Assembly: GCF_027579695.1 (NCBI RefSeq)
Contig: NC_083583.1
Span: 23,209,099-23,273,098, forward strand
From: Neoarius graeffei
Taxonomy: Eukaryota; Chordata; Actinopteri; Siluriformes; Ariidae
Reading direction: 5' to 3'
Length of the DNA: 64,000 nucleotides
Positions 9,868 through 20,530 of this stretch are shown here, in pieces. The first letter of the stretch is position 1. Every line of letters begins with the position of its first letter. The notes below the pieces were generated by a model, which was not told the origin of the DNA, did no database searches, and saw only the letters and a program-made list of their open reading frames with translations. Position numbers and translations under genes: made by a program.

Positions 9868-11505
9868 TGGCTCACTCCTTTGTGCCAAAATTTGCGAAAG
9901 AATTGTTAGTCAATTCAAAAGGAACATTTCTCAACGAAAGATTTTAGGTCTTTCAAAATCTACAGTAGATAATATTGTGAAAAGATTCAGGAAATACAGA
10001 GACATCTCAGCCCATGTTTACATTAGACCGTATCAGCGGATCATCAGATTAACATTTTTAAAACGATTAGTGTGCACACAGCAACACCAATACACGGATA
10101 CGCTCGGCTCCGCAGGCATCCTGTGCTCCAAATCACTCCGCCCTGAACAGCGAGTGCCCTCTGGAGGGTGCGCACTCCGGCCTTGCGCAGCTCACAGAGC
10201 GCGCGAGTGAAGTGCACAAGCTGTGATTCGGGACTGAGCCGCTGTGTGTGTGATCCCAGCGCATATCACTTACCACTTGCAAGTGGAAGGATGGCAAGCC
10301 TAAAGACAGTCATAACTACACAATGGGCAGTATTTGCATCAGTATTTTCATACTTTTATACTCTTTAATGAAAGGTGATACAAGGCGGAAGTCCGCGCCG
10401 TTTTTCAGCAGTCGCGTCACATGACCAATGCCAGCGAATCAGGAAGGTGGATGTCACAGTGACGTTGTCCAATGACGACGCCAGCTAGAGCTCAGCACAG
10501 CGTATCCGCGTATCTCAATGTTTACACAGCACCGGAGCTGACACGATCTGGATTGAATACGTGGACCCTGGTGGATTCCCGTTTCCCGGCGTTTCCAGGT
10601 GGTTTAATGTAAACGGACAGTGCATCCGCGAAGAAAACGAGACAGATACGGTCTAATGTAAACTTGGTCTCAGTGTGTAAAGGGCAAGGTTGGAAAACAC
10701 TGTTGAATGTGCATGACCTTCGAGCCCTCAGGCAGCACTGCCTGAGGAACCATCATGCTAATGTGACAAATATAGCCACATGGGCTCAGGTGTACTTCAG
10801 TAAACTGTTGTCACTTAACATGGTCTGCTGCTGCATCCAGAAATGCAACCTGAAACTGTATCACGCATGGAGGAAGCCATTCATCAATTCTATGCAGAAA
10901 TGCCACTGCTTTCTCTGGGGCCCAAACTCATCTCAGATGAACCGAAAGACAATGGAAACGTGTGCTGTGGTCAGATGAGTCCACATTTCAGCTTGTTTTC
11001 AAGAAAACCAGACGTCGAGTTCTCAGTGCCAAAGGTGAACACGACCATCCAGTTTGTTATCAGATAAATGTGCAAAAGCCAACATATGTGACGGTATGGA
11101 GGGCATCAGTGCCCACAGCATGGGTGAGTTGCATGTGTCTGAAGGTATCATTGATATATTGGGGCATATATTGGGATTTTAGAGAGACCTGTTCATCAAG
11201 GCAACATCTATTCCCAGGAAGTCCATGCTTATTTCAGCAGGACACTGCCAGGCCTCATTCTACTTAGGCTACAACAGGATGGCTTCATAGACACAGAGTG
11301 CATGTGCTTGACTGGCCTGCTGCCAGTCCAGATCTGTCTCTTATTGAGAATGTATGGTGCATCATGAAGAGGAGAATCAGACAACGGTGACCACAGACTG
11401 TTGAGCAGCTGAAGTCCTGTATCAAGCAAGAATGGATAAAAATTCTGATTGCAAAACTGCAAGAATTAGTATCCTCAGATCCAATACAAGTGTTATTAAA
11501 AGGAA
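9868..11505 (+). pseudogene. Degenerate Tc1-like transposase, interrupted
   Basis: The N-terminal helix-turn-helix part (ISQRKILGLSKSTVDNIVKR) is followed by the MITE at 10011-10667. After it comes CKGQGWKTLLNVHDLRALRQ, then frameshifted catalytic pieces: WSDESTFQL near 10970 and FQQDTARPHS near 11240. Several frames are needed, so no enzyme is made. It is related to the copies at 20531-22149 and 53142-59662. Confidence 0.8.
10011..10667 (+). mobile_element. MITE (GTTTACATTAGACCGTATC ends), copy 1
   Basis: Inverted ends carry GTTTACATTAGACCGTATC. The interrupted transposase gene gives the target duplication TCTCAG (10005-10010 and 10668-10673). The interior is GC-rich, without a transposase frame. 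A second copy, inverted, lies at 12381-13090. I cannot assign the superfamily. Confidence 0.82.
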
Positions 11506-11712
11506 AGGTGGTGTAATACAATGGTAATAATGCCTCTGTCCTAACATTTTTTGAGTGTGTTGCAGGCATCAAATTCTAACTTCATTTATATTTACAAAAT
11601 ACTAAAAAGTTGGTCGGTAAAACTACTGAAAATGTGAATTAACAAATCAAAGATTTCTGTTTTTATGGCCTTTTGGAAAATATCCCAACTTTTCTGGAAA
11701 TGGAGTTTGTAA

Positions 11713-12380
11713 AAGCGGAACTCCTGATGAGTGTATGAGCAAAATATTTGTAAGGGCACAAAATCAACCAGAATAGAATAATAATACAGCATATGAACCA
11801 TCAAATTGTGTAGTTTAGTGTATTTCACATCAATAAATTGCTGCATTGTCTTGTGACAGTTACACCAAATATTCCTTTCTTTGGCACCACGCGCCATGCA
11901 TCAGAAAAAACATCATGACATTTATTATGGTGTGACTCTGCTGAATGCTTGGGATGACCAACACATGTTAAGCAACTCTCCAGGAGAGAAAAAAACAACA
12001 ACAACTTTGTTTGAAGGAATCAGTATAGTGCGATATGCCTTGCACCCCACTCCAGATGCATAGGTCACAAGTTTCCATCTTCCAACTTTCCATTTCTGAA
12101 GTGATACTGGAGGCTGAGGTAGTGCAGCGGCTGATCGATGGTGGTGAAGCCACCAAGTGGGGAGGGTGCAGGAGGGGGTATCCCCCAGATAAATGTTTAA
12201 AAAAATCAAAACTTGCAAGTGGATCATGTATCTGCTGACAGTTTATAACAGCACATGTTTAGTGTCTGACAGCACAAAGCAGTGTTTATTTTGATGAGGC
12301 AATGACCTTGACATTTGATAAATCTCACATTAGTCTTAGATCATTACAGACATTAAGCTATTATAGGCCTACACTTGAGG
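11713..12380. other. No gene recognised
   Basis: Unique-looking sequence between a Tc1-like element and the second MITE. No exon, RNA or bounded repeat is seen. Confidence 0.5.
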
Positions 12381-13090
12381 CCAAGTTTACATTAGACCGT
12401 ATCTGTCTCGTTTTCTTCGCGGATGCACTGTCCGTTTACATTAAAACGCCTGGAAACGCCGGGAAACGGGAATCCGCCAGGGTCCACGTATTCAATCCAG
12501 ATCGTGTCTGGTCCGGTGCTGTGTAAACATTGAGAATATGCGGATACGCTGTGCTGAGCTCTAGCTGGCGTCGTCATTGGACAACGTCACTGTGACATCC
12601 ACCTTCCTGATTCGCTGGCGTTGGTCATGTGACGCGACTGCTGAAAAACGGCGCGGACTTCCGCCTTGTATCACCTTTCATTAAAGAGTATAAAAGTATG
12701 AAAATACTGCAAATACTGATGCAAATACTGCCCATTGTGTAGTTATGATTGTCTTTAGGCTTGCCATCCTTCCACTTGCAAGTGGTAAGTGACGCGCATG
12801 CCCGATATGCACTAGGATCACACACACAGCGGCTCAGTCCTGAATCACTGCTTGTGCGCTTCACTCGCGCGCTCTGTGAGCTGCGCAGGGCCGGAGTGCG
12901 CACCCTCCAGAGGGCACTCGCTGTTCAGGGCGGAGTGATTTGGAGCGCAGGATGCCTGCGGAGCCGAGCGTATCCGTGTATTGGCGTTGCTGTGTGCACG
13001 CGAATCGTGTATTGGCGTTGCTGTGTGCACGCGAATCGTTTTAAAAACGTTAATCTGATGATCCGCTGATACGGTCTAATGTATACCCCA
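12381..13090 (-). mobile_element. MITE copy 2, inverted, with internal tandem duplication
   Basis: Same family as 10011-10667 in opposite orientation. The left end is CCAAGTTTACATTAGACCGT. The right end closes with ACGGTCTAATGTATACC, with diverged last bases. It carries a direct duplication of about 32 bp at about 12975-13040 (two copies of CGTGTATTGGCGTTGCTGTG) that is single in copy 1. No clear target duplication. Confidence 0.8.
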
Positions 13091-13317
13091 CCTTAGTCTA
13101 TCAGATGCAGATCTAGATTTTAGATACATTAAAACACTGGGATATTTCTAACATATGGATCTCTTTACAAACCTGTAATCACTCACTTCTTCCAGCTCGT
13201 CCCACTTATGTGTGCAGGGTCATGGCCATGTGGACCTTACTGATCCACATATCATATTAATGGGAGCATAATTTTATACTGGATGCACTTCAACCTTTCC
13301 ATTTCTGGGCTCGGGAA

Positions 13318-13528
13318 ACAACCATTCACAGATGCATTCCCATCTATGGGCAATTCAGAGTAGCCAGTTAACCTAACTGCATGTCTTTGGGGAAACCAGA
13401 GCACCCACACAGATACGGGGAGAACATGCAAACTCTACACAGAAATGCCCCCGCCGGCTGCTGGACTTGAATCCAGAACCTTCTTGCTGTGAGGTGACAG
13501 TGCTAACCACTACACCACCATACCACCT
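13318..13528 (-). mobile_element. tRNA-derived SINE fragment
   Basis: Diverged head and body of the SINE in minus orientation (head near 13528). The 3' half is missing. Confidence 0.75.
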
Positions 13529-14064
13529 TTTACAAGCTTGTAATATAAAGGGAAATTTAATCATTAGGCCTAGATCTTGTAAATAACTGATTAAAAATAA
13601 TATATACTCACTGTACAGAAAGCTTTGCCTGCTTTCACAGGCTGTATACACAGAAATGCAAAAGACCACCCTTTATTAAACTTCATTTTAGAAGGCACAT
13701 GCTTTCTTTTCTTTGGCGTACTTGTCATTGGTATATCATAATCTGACATGATTACACAAATCACCAATCGTGCATGCAAGATATGTTACATAAGGTAGAG
13801 ATCAATAATTATAAATTAACTTACATACAGTATGTACATGCATGCGGTGACAGCAGCTGTCATATGTTTGTAGGCTTGTAAACTTATGGGCCCTGTCAAA
13901 GAAGCAATCAAAAAATCTCGGCATGTGAAATGCCAAAAAACAGTTTCGGAAGTGGTTGAGTAACCAGACTGGTGTGAATGAAAAAACTTGATTTCATTTG
14001 TCACTTGTCAGCATGACTGGCAGAGGTGCCCAATCCATGAACCCCAAATATTGCAGAAGACGTA
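13529..14064. other. No gene recognised
   Basis: AT-rich spacer between a SINE fragment and a Tc1-like element. Nothing assignable is seen. Confidence 0.5.
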
Positions 14065-15655
14065 CAGTGCCTTGCAAAAGTATTCATACCCCTTGAACTT
14101 TTTCACATTTTTCCACCTTACAACCACGAACTTAAAAGTTTTTTTTATTGAGATTTTATTTGATAGACCAACACAGAGTAGCACATAATTGTGAAGTGAA
14201 ACGAAAATGATAAATGGTCTTCAAAATTTTAAACAAATAAAAATCTGAAAAATGTGGTGTGCATTAGTATTCAGCCCCCCTGCGTCAATACTTTGTAGAG
14301 CCACCTTTTGCTGCAATTACAGCTGCAAGTCTTTTGTGGTATGTTTCTACCAGCTTTGCACATCTAGACACTGAAATTTTTGCCCATTCTTCTTTGCAAA
14401 ATAGCTCAAGCTCAGCCAGATTGGATGGAGAGCATCTGTGAACAGCAATTTTCAAGTCTTGCCACAGATGCTCAATGGGATTTAGGTCTGGACTTTGACT
14501 GGGCCATTCTAACACATGAATATTCTTTGATCTAAACCGTTCCATTGTAGCTCTGGCTGTATGTTTAGGGTCATTGTCTTGCTGGAAGGTGGATCTCCTT
14601 CCCAGTCTCAAGTCTTTTGCAGCCTCCAACAGGTTTTCTTCCAGGATTGCCCTGTATTTAGCTCCATCCATCTTCCCATCAACTCTGACCAGCTTCCCTG
14701 TCCCTGCTGAAGAAAAGCATCCCCATAGCATGATGCTGCCACCACCATGTTTCACAGTGGGGATGGTGTGTGCAGGGTGATGAGCAATGTTAGTTTTCCG
14801 CCACACATAGCGCTTTGCATTTAGGCCAAAAAGTTCAACTTTGGTCTCATCTGACCAAAGCACCTTCTTCCACATGTTTGCTGTGTCCCCTACATTTCTT
14901 ATGCCTGTCTTTCAACAATGGCTTTCTTCTTGCCACTCTTCCAAAAAGGCCAGATTTGTGGAGTGTACGACTTATAGTCGTCCTGTGCACAGATTCTCCC
15001 ACCTGAGCTGTGGATTTCTGCAGCTCCTCCAGAGTGATCATGGGCCTCTTGGCTGCTTCTCTGACCAGTGCTCTCCTTGCTCGCTCTGTCAGTTTAGGTA
15101 GACAGCCATGTCTTGGTAGGTTTGCAGTTATGCCATACTTTTTCCATTTTTGAATGATGGATTGAACAGTGCTTCTTGAGATGTTCAGAGCTTGGGTTTT
15201 TTTTTATAACCTAACCCTGCTTTAAACTTCTCCAGAACTTTATCCCTGACCTGTCTGGTGAGCTCTTTGGTCTTCATGATACTGTTTGTTCTTCAGTGTT
15301 CTCTAACAAACCACTGAGGCCTTCACAGAACAAGTGTATTTATGCTGAGAGTAAATTACACACAGTAGTACTCTATTAACTAATTAGATGACTTCTGAAG
15401 GCAATTGATTGCACTGGATTGTATTTAGAGGTATCAGAGGACAGGGGGCTGAATACTAATGCAAGACACATTTTTCAGATTTTGATTTGTTTAAAATTTT
15501 GAAGACCATTTATCATTTTCTTTCACTTCACAATTATGTGCTACTCTGTGTTGGTCTATCACATAAAATCTCAATAAAAAACTTTTAAGTTCGTGGTTGT
15601 AAGGTGGAAAAATGTGAAAAAGTTCAAGGGGTATGAATACTTTTGCAAGGCACTG
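14065..15655 (-). mobile_element. Tc1-like transposon (CAGTGCCTTGCAAAAG family)
   Basis: Terminal repeats start CAGTGCCTTGCAAAAGTATT and extend about 200 bp at both ends with high identity. TA flanks are at 14063-14064 and 15656-15657. At 1591 bp the element is full-length, with transposase on the minus strand. Confidence 0.93.
14285..15277 (-). pseudogene. Tc1-like transposase, frameshifted but with an intact catalytic half
   Basis: The start MKTKELTRQVRDK is at 15277. The frame is lost at an A-run near 15200 and shifted again before 14875. The last 196 codons are open. They hold the three catalytic positions of a DD34E transposase: WSDET (first D), QQDNDPKH (second D), and the E in [11 protein letters not shown]. 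The gene reaches its normal stop at 14285. This is the best preserved C-terminal half in its part of the window, but it is not functional as it stands. Confidence 0.88.
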
Positions 15656-15709
15656 TAATTAGTGCAATTTCTTGCCTTCTTAATGTGTTTGAGATCAAAC
15701 AGTAAATAG

Positions 15710-15712
<3 letters not shown>

Positions 15713-15771
<59 letters not shown>
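15713..15771. repeat. (CAA)n(TAA)n microsatellite
   Basis: Compound trinucleotide tract just outside the Tc1-like element. Confidence 0.95.
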
Positions 15772-15773
<2 letters not shown>

Positions 15774-15908
15774 AGTAAATAGCCCTATTCCACAACTGTA
15801 GTAATCCCTATTATGTCAAGAATCACTCAACTAAGTAAAGAGAAACAACATCCATCATTACTTTAAGACATGAAGTGACTTTTAACTAATAAAAATAAAG
15901 ACAGACCA

Positions 15909-16283
15909 GGCGGCACAGTGGTGTAGTGGTTAGCGCTGTCGCCTCACAGCAAGAAGGTTCTGGGTTCTAGCTCAGCAGCCAGCGAGGGCCTTTCTGTGTG
16001 GAGTTTGCATGTTCTCCCTGTGTCCACGTGGGTTTCCTCCGGGTGCTCCGGTTTCCCCCACAGTCCAAAGACATGCAGGTTAGGCTAATTGGTGGCTCTA
16101 AATTGACCGTAGATGTGAATGTGAGTGTGAATGGTTGTCTGTGTCTATGTGTCAGCCCTGTGATGACCTGGCGACTTGTCCAGGGTGTACCCCGCCTTTC
16201 GCCCGTAGTCAGCTGGGATAGGCTCCAGCTTGCCTGCGACCCTGTAGAACAGGATAAGCGGCTACAGATAATGGATGGATGGA
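15909..16283 (+). mobile_element. tRNA-derived SINE
   Basis: Full-length plus copy with GGCGGCACAGTGG head and an ATGGATGGATGGA tail. This tail differs from the GATGA tail of most other copies. Confidence 0.92.
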
Positions 16284-16474
16284 AAGACAGACCATTGAAT
16301 TAGAAGGTGTGTCCAAACTTTTGACCGGTACTCTATGTCTGTGTGAGACAATATGTAAGTACTTTATTCTATTTATCTTGCTAATTAATTTACATTCATC
16401 TAAGTAATTGTACTGTACTTGAAGTTTAATAATGAGTTTATATTTTATATATTTGCAGGAGTAGAATCCATCAT

Positions 16475-16856
16475 GGGCAGCACGGTGGTGTAGTGGTTAG
16501 CGCTGTCACCTCACAGCAAGAAGGTCCGGGTTCGAGCCCCATGGCCAGCGAGGGCCTTTCTGTGAGGAGTTTGCATGTTCTCCCCGTGTCCGCGTGGGTT
16601 TCCTCCGGGTGCTCCGGTTTCCCCCACAGTCCAAAGACATGCAGATTAGGTTAACTGGTGACTCTAAATTGACCGTAGGTGTGAATGTGAGTGTGAATGG
16701 TTGTCTATGTCTATGTGTCAGCCCTGTGATGACCTGGCGACTTGTCCAGGGTGTACCCCGCCTTTCGCCCGTAGTCAGCTGGGATAGGCTCCAGCTTGCC
16801 TGCGACCCTGTAGAACAGGATAAAGCAGCTAGAGATAATGAGATGAAATGAGATGA
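16475..16856 (+). mobile_element. tRNA-derived SINE with exact target duplication
   Basis: Full-length plus copy flanked by the 11-bp direct repeat GAATCCATCAT (16464-16474 and 16857-16867). This indicates target-primed insertion of this unit. Confidence 0.94.
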
Positions 16857-17017
16857 GAATCCATCATCATAATTAGCATGATTCTTCATTTTACATCAGT
16901 ACGGGTGTTTATTGCACAACTTATGTTTATGCATGCGCATGCGCGCTGATTCACCCATTGCTTGTAATTGACTGCCATCTAGCGGTTGTAACTGGTATTG
17001 CTATGTTCAATATTCAC

Positions 17018-17110
17018 CAAGATCAGCGGTTTTCAACCTTTTCTACTTTAAGGGCCACCTATTCATACTTGTAACGAGTCAAGGCCCATTACAAAAGATC
17101 CACAATTATT
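17018..17110. repeat. Possible hAT end fragment
   Basis: The stretch CAGCGGTTTTCAACCTTTTC then GGGCCACC resembles a hAT terminal repeat common in vertebrates. The opposite end was not found. Confidence 0.35.
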
Positions 17111-17324
17111 TTGGCTCATATATTCTATTAGAATCTGATAATCTATTGTAATGTGTATTAATGGGATGCGACATCACTCCCTGTTACAGATGGGAGCCCA
17201 GGAATTAAATAAGTGCAATAAAAACAAACTGTTTTTAATTGTAGGTATTGCATCTAAAACTGTATGGATGTGCCAGAAGCCAACATAAAACCATGCATGC
17301 AGGGCATTCTCACTCAAAAGGGAT

Positions 17325-18228
17325 TAACCCTTTGATGCAAAACATATGCACACCCCTTCTAATGCACATGGGTCAAAAATGACCCGCATTCATTTTCCAG
17401 GTTATTTCATGCTGACTGAGTTATTCTTTGCTCTATCTTTTGAAATCAATTTATTTTATGATTGAATATTCCAAATATTCTTTATATATCTTGTCTTTAA
17501 TTACCACAAATCATTAATTTAATTTTTTCTTTCCTACTTTATGAACAAAAATACTTTTTATATTACTACACATGGGTCATCCAAGTGTGATTTAAAATTA
17601 AATATCTTAATCCTATAATAATAATTTGTTTCAAGTAATTACTTTAGCAGTGAATGGGGCCAGTTATTTATTTATTAACTATGTAGTTAGCTAAGCCAAC
17701 TACAATAAAATTAGCTAACTAAAGTAGAATATGTCAACAGCTCGGTAGCTAATAGTAATTACTTGTAACTTTCTGACAAGTAATCTACTCACTCTCAAGG
17801 TAACCTAAACCTAATCAATTTTTTTCTAAGGTAATGTTCGAACAATTGAAAAACATTACTTCCATGTATTAGATGGGCAAAGGGCGCTGTGCTGAGCTGT
17901 GAAATGTCTGACACAAGCACAATTCACAGTTCCCACCAAACGCTGTAGTAAATGCATGCGGGTCGGTTCTGACCCATGTGTGTAAACTTGATGTAGAATT
18001 ACAAAAGCTGTGCTTGTTCATAACTTAAGAAAGGAAAAAATAAAAATGATGATTTGTGCTAAACAAAAACAAGATATTTACTGCATATTTGGAAAAGTAA
18101 ATGACAAAATGAATTTATTTCAAAAGTATATCATAGAAACACTCAGCCATACATGAAATAACCTGGAAAATGAATGCAGGTTGTTTTTGACCCATGTTGT
18201 GCATTAGAAGGGTAGTGATACAAAAAGG
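17325..18228. mobile_element. piggyBac-like non-autonomous element
   Basis: Left end TTAACCCTTTGATGCA. About 80 bp of inverted similarity links the two ends, including CCCTTCTAATGCAC, ATGGGTCAAAAA and ATTCATTTTCCAGGTTATTT. The internal GGTCAAAAATGACC is itself a small palindrome. The right outer end is diverged, so the TTAA duplication is not confirmed. No transposase frame. Confidence 0.6.
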
Positions 18229-18245
18229 GGTTTTATTCAAAAAGT

Positions 18246-18624
18246 CTCATCTCATCTCATTATCTCTAGCTGCTTTATCCTGTTCTACAGGGTCGCAGGC
18301 AAGCTGGAGCCTATCCCAGCTGACTACGGGCGAAAGGCAGGGTACACCCTGGACAAGTCACCAGGTCATCACAGGGCTGACACATAGACACAGACAACCA
18401 TTCACACTCACATTCACACCTACGCTCAATTTAGAGTCACCAGTTAACCTAACCTGCATGTCTTTGGACTGTGGGGAAAACCGGAGCACCCGGAGGAAAC
18501 CCACGTGGACACGGGGAGAACATGCAAACTCTGCACAGAAAGGCCCTCGCCGGCCACGGGGCTCGAACCCGGACCTTCTTGCTGTGAGGTGACAGCGCTA
18601 ACCACTACACCACCATGCCACCCT
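18246..18624 (-). mobile_element. tRNA-derived SINE with target duplication
   Basis: Full-length minus copy flanked by ATTCAAAAAGT (18235-18245) and ATTCAGAAAGT (18625-18635), 10 of 11 identical. Confidence 0.93.
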
Positions 18625-18734
18625 ATTCAGAAAGTAAGAAAGGAAAAAATAAAATAACGATGTATGATGATCAAAAACAAGTTAATTGAGGAATACCTTG
18701 AATACTGAATGATGGAATTAATTTATTGCAAAGG

Positions 18735-19430
18735 TCCGTCGTGGTGAAGAAGGAGCTGAGCCAAAAGACAAAGCTCTTGATTTACCAGTCGATCTGTGTT
18801 CCGACTCTCACCTATGGTCATGAGCTTTGGGTAATGACCGAAAGAACAAGATTGCGGATACAAGCGGCCCAAATGAGTTTCCTTCGCAGGGTGGCTGGGC
18901 GCTCCCTTAGAGATAGGGTGAGAAGCACAGTCACTCGGGGGGAGCTCGGAGTAGAGCCGCTGCTCCTCCACATCGAGAGGAATCAGCTGAGGTGGCTCGG
19001 GCATCTCTTTCAGATGCCTCCCTGGGGAGGTGTTCCAGGCACACTGAAAAAAATGGCCTGTTAAATTAACACAAAAAAATCTTGTACATGGGTTGCACTT
19101 ATTAAAATCATATCCACTAAGACCAATTAAGTCATGTTCTGTTGACTGAACATGACTTAATTGGTCTTAGTGGATATGATTTTAATAAGTGCAACCGATG
19201 TACAAGATTTTTTTGTGTTAATTTAACAGGCCATTTTTTTCAGTGCATGTCCCCCCGGGAGGAGGCCATGCTGGAGGGACTATGTCTCTCGGCTGGCCTG
19301 GGAACACCTCAGTTTTCTTCCCGAGGAGCTGGCCGAGGTGTCTGGGGAGAGGGAAGTTCGGGCATCCATGCTCAAACTGCTGCCTCCACGACCTGGCCCC
19401 GGATAAGCGGAAGAAAATGAAATGAGATGA
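18735..19430 (+). pseudogene. Rex3/RTE-like LINE fragment (reverse transcriptase C-terminus), interrupted
   Basis: Translation gives LIYQSICVPTLTYGHELWV, QMSFLRRVAGRSLRDRVRS and NQLRWLGHLFQMP. I recognise these as the end of the reverse transcriptase of a fish Rex3/RTE-type non-LTR element. It resumes after the palindromic insertion (19042-19245) at GTCCCCCCGGGAGGAGGCC and runs to a (GATGA)n tail near 19435. It is 5'-truncated and non-functional. Confidence 0.8.
19042..19245. mobile_element. CACTA-like palindromic MITE
   Basis: A 204-bp near-perfect inverted repeat with arms of about 98 bp. I find one mismatch between arms near 19110/19192. The ends CACTG...CAGTG fit CACTA/EnSpm elements. 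The host dinucleotide CA is duplicated at 19040-19041 and 19246-19247, and removing the element restores the LINE sequence. Confidence 0.82.
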
Positions 19431-19493
19431 GATGATTTAGGTGGAACTCAGACAGACAAGGAATTACTATGAGAACTGAATTATTCCCTACAC

Positions 19494-19572
19494 TGCAGTA
19501 TTATACTTCAGTATTCCATATGGTGCAGGATTCTGTACCCTTCAGTATTCCATACACTTCAGTAATCACCAC
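19494..19572. repeat. Degenerate short tandem repeats (CAGTATTCCATACACTT-like)
   Basis: Units of about 15-20 bp resembling CTTCAGTATTCCATACACTT recur here. They occur again beyond the SINE (about 19964-20000) and at about 20212-20290, so a SINE appears to have inserted in the array. Confidence 0.6.
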
Positions 19573-19583
19573 ACTTCCGGTTT

Positions 19584-19952
19584 TCATCCATCCATCCATT
19601 ATCTGTAGCCACTTATCGTGTTCTACAGGGTCGCAAAGTTGGAGCCTATCCCAGCTGACTACGGGCGAAAGGCGGGGTACACCCTGGACAAGTTGCCAGG
19701 TCATCACAGGGCTGACACATAGACACAGACAACCATTCACACTCACACCTACGGTCAATTTAGAGTCACCAGTTAACCTAACCTGCATGTCTTTGGACTG
19801 TGGGGGAAACCATTGCACCCGGAGGAAACCCACGCGGACACGGGGAGAACATGCAAACTCCACACAGAAAGGCCCCCGCCGGCCGCTGGGTTCGAACCCA
19901 GGACCTTCTTGCTGTGAGGCAGCAACACTAACCACTACACCACCATGCCGCC
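19584..19952 (-). mobile_element. tRNA-derived SINE within a short tandem array
   Basis: Minus copy with CCATCCATCC tail. It is flanked by ACTTCCGGTTT (19573-19583) and ACTTCTAGTTT (19953-19963). Confidence 0.9.
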
Positions 19953-20024
19953 ACTTCTAGTTTCCATACACTTCAATTTTCCAAGCACTTCAGTTTTCCC
20001 TACACTTGGAGAAGCCATGGTTTA

Positions 20025-20212
20025 ATGTTTACAGACACACCTTGGGGATTAAATGGTTGCCGGCTCATTTCCCTGGACCAGCAGTATTCCAGATTTTATA
20101 TTCAGCAATATTCAACGCACCTAACCTCCAACTGCTCCCCAGGCTGCTCTGAGTATGTTGGGTGTCAATGTGGATAAGAGCATCTGCTAAATGACTGTAA
20201 TGTAATGTAACT
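20025..20212 (+). mobile_element. Second SINE type (TAATG-tailed)
   Basis: Contains CTGCTCCCCAGGCTGCTCTG and the 3' motif GCATCTGCTAAATGACTGTAA with a TAATG tail. This is a 3' end shared by many fish SINEs. A related fragment is at 36990-37106. Confidence 0.6.
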
Positions 20213-20530
20213 TCAGTATTCCATACACCTTAGTATTTTTTACACCTCAGTATTTTTTACACTGCAGTATTTTGGACATGTTGGAATTCTGCACATCAGT
20301 AAGTACACTTGACTTTCCTGTAAATAAAACACGAGTAAATTAAATCAAATTTCAAATTAAAATCAAATTTTGTATTGATTATAAAATACTACTATTGGCC
20401 TTTAAAGCACTGAATGGTCTCACACCACAGTACCTGAGCGAACTTCTGGTCCTTTATGACCCACCACGTCTACTTGGATGAAAAGGTGCAGGCTATCTGC
20501 TGGTACCTCGAATAGTGAAGGCTATTCTTA

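Larger units (their letters stand above)
9521..11712 (+). mobile_element. Tc1-like transposon with long terminal repeats, split by a MITE
   Basis: The ends share CCATTTCC/CCGTTTCC followed by AGAAAAGTTGG. The similarity continues for about 200 bp as inverted repeats (left to about 9745, right from about 11500). Without the 657-bp insertion the element is about 1.53 kb. The outermost bases are diverged, so the exact ends are uncertain by a few bases. Confidence 0.8.

Noticed and set aside
16475-16560. tRNA genes suggested by A and B boxes in SINE heads
   Set aside because: The boxes belong to tRNA-derived SINEs. There is no foldable anticodon arm or acceptor pairing, and the body continues as SINE.
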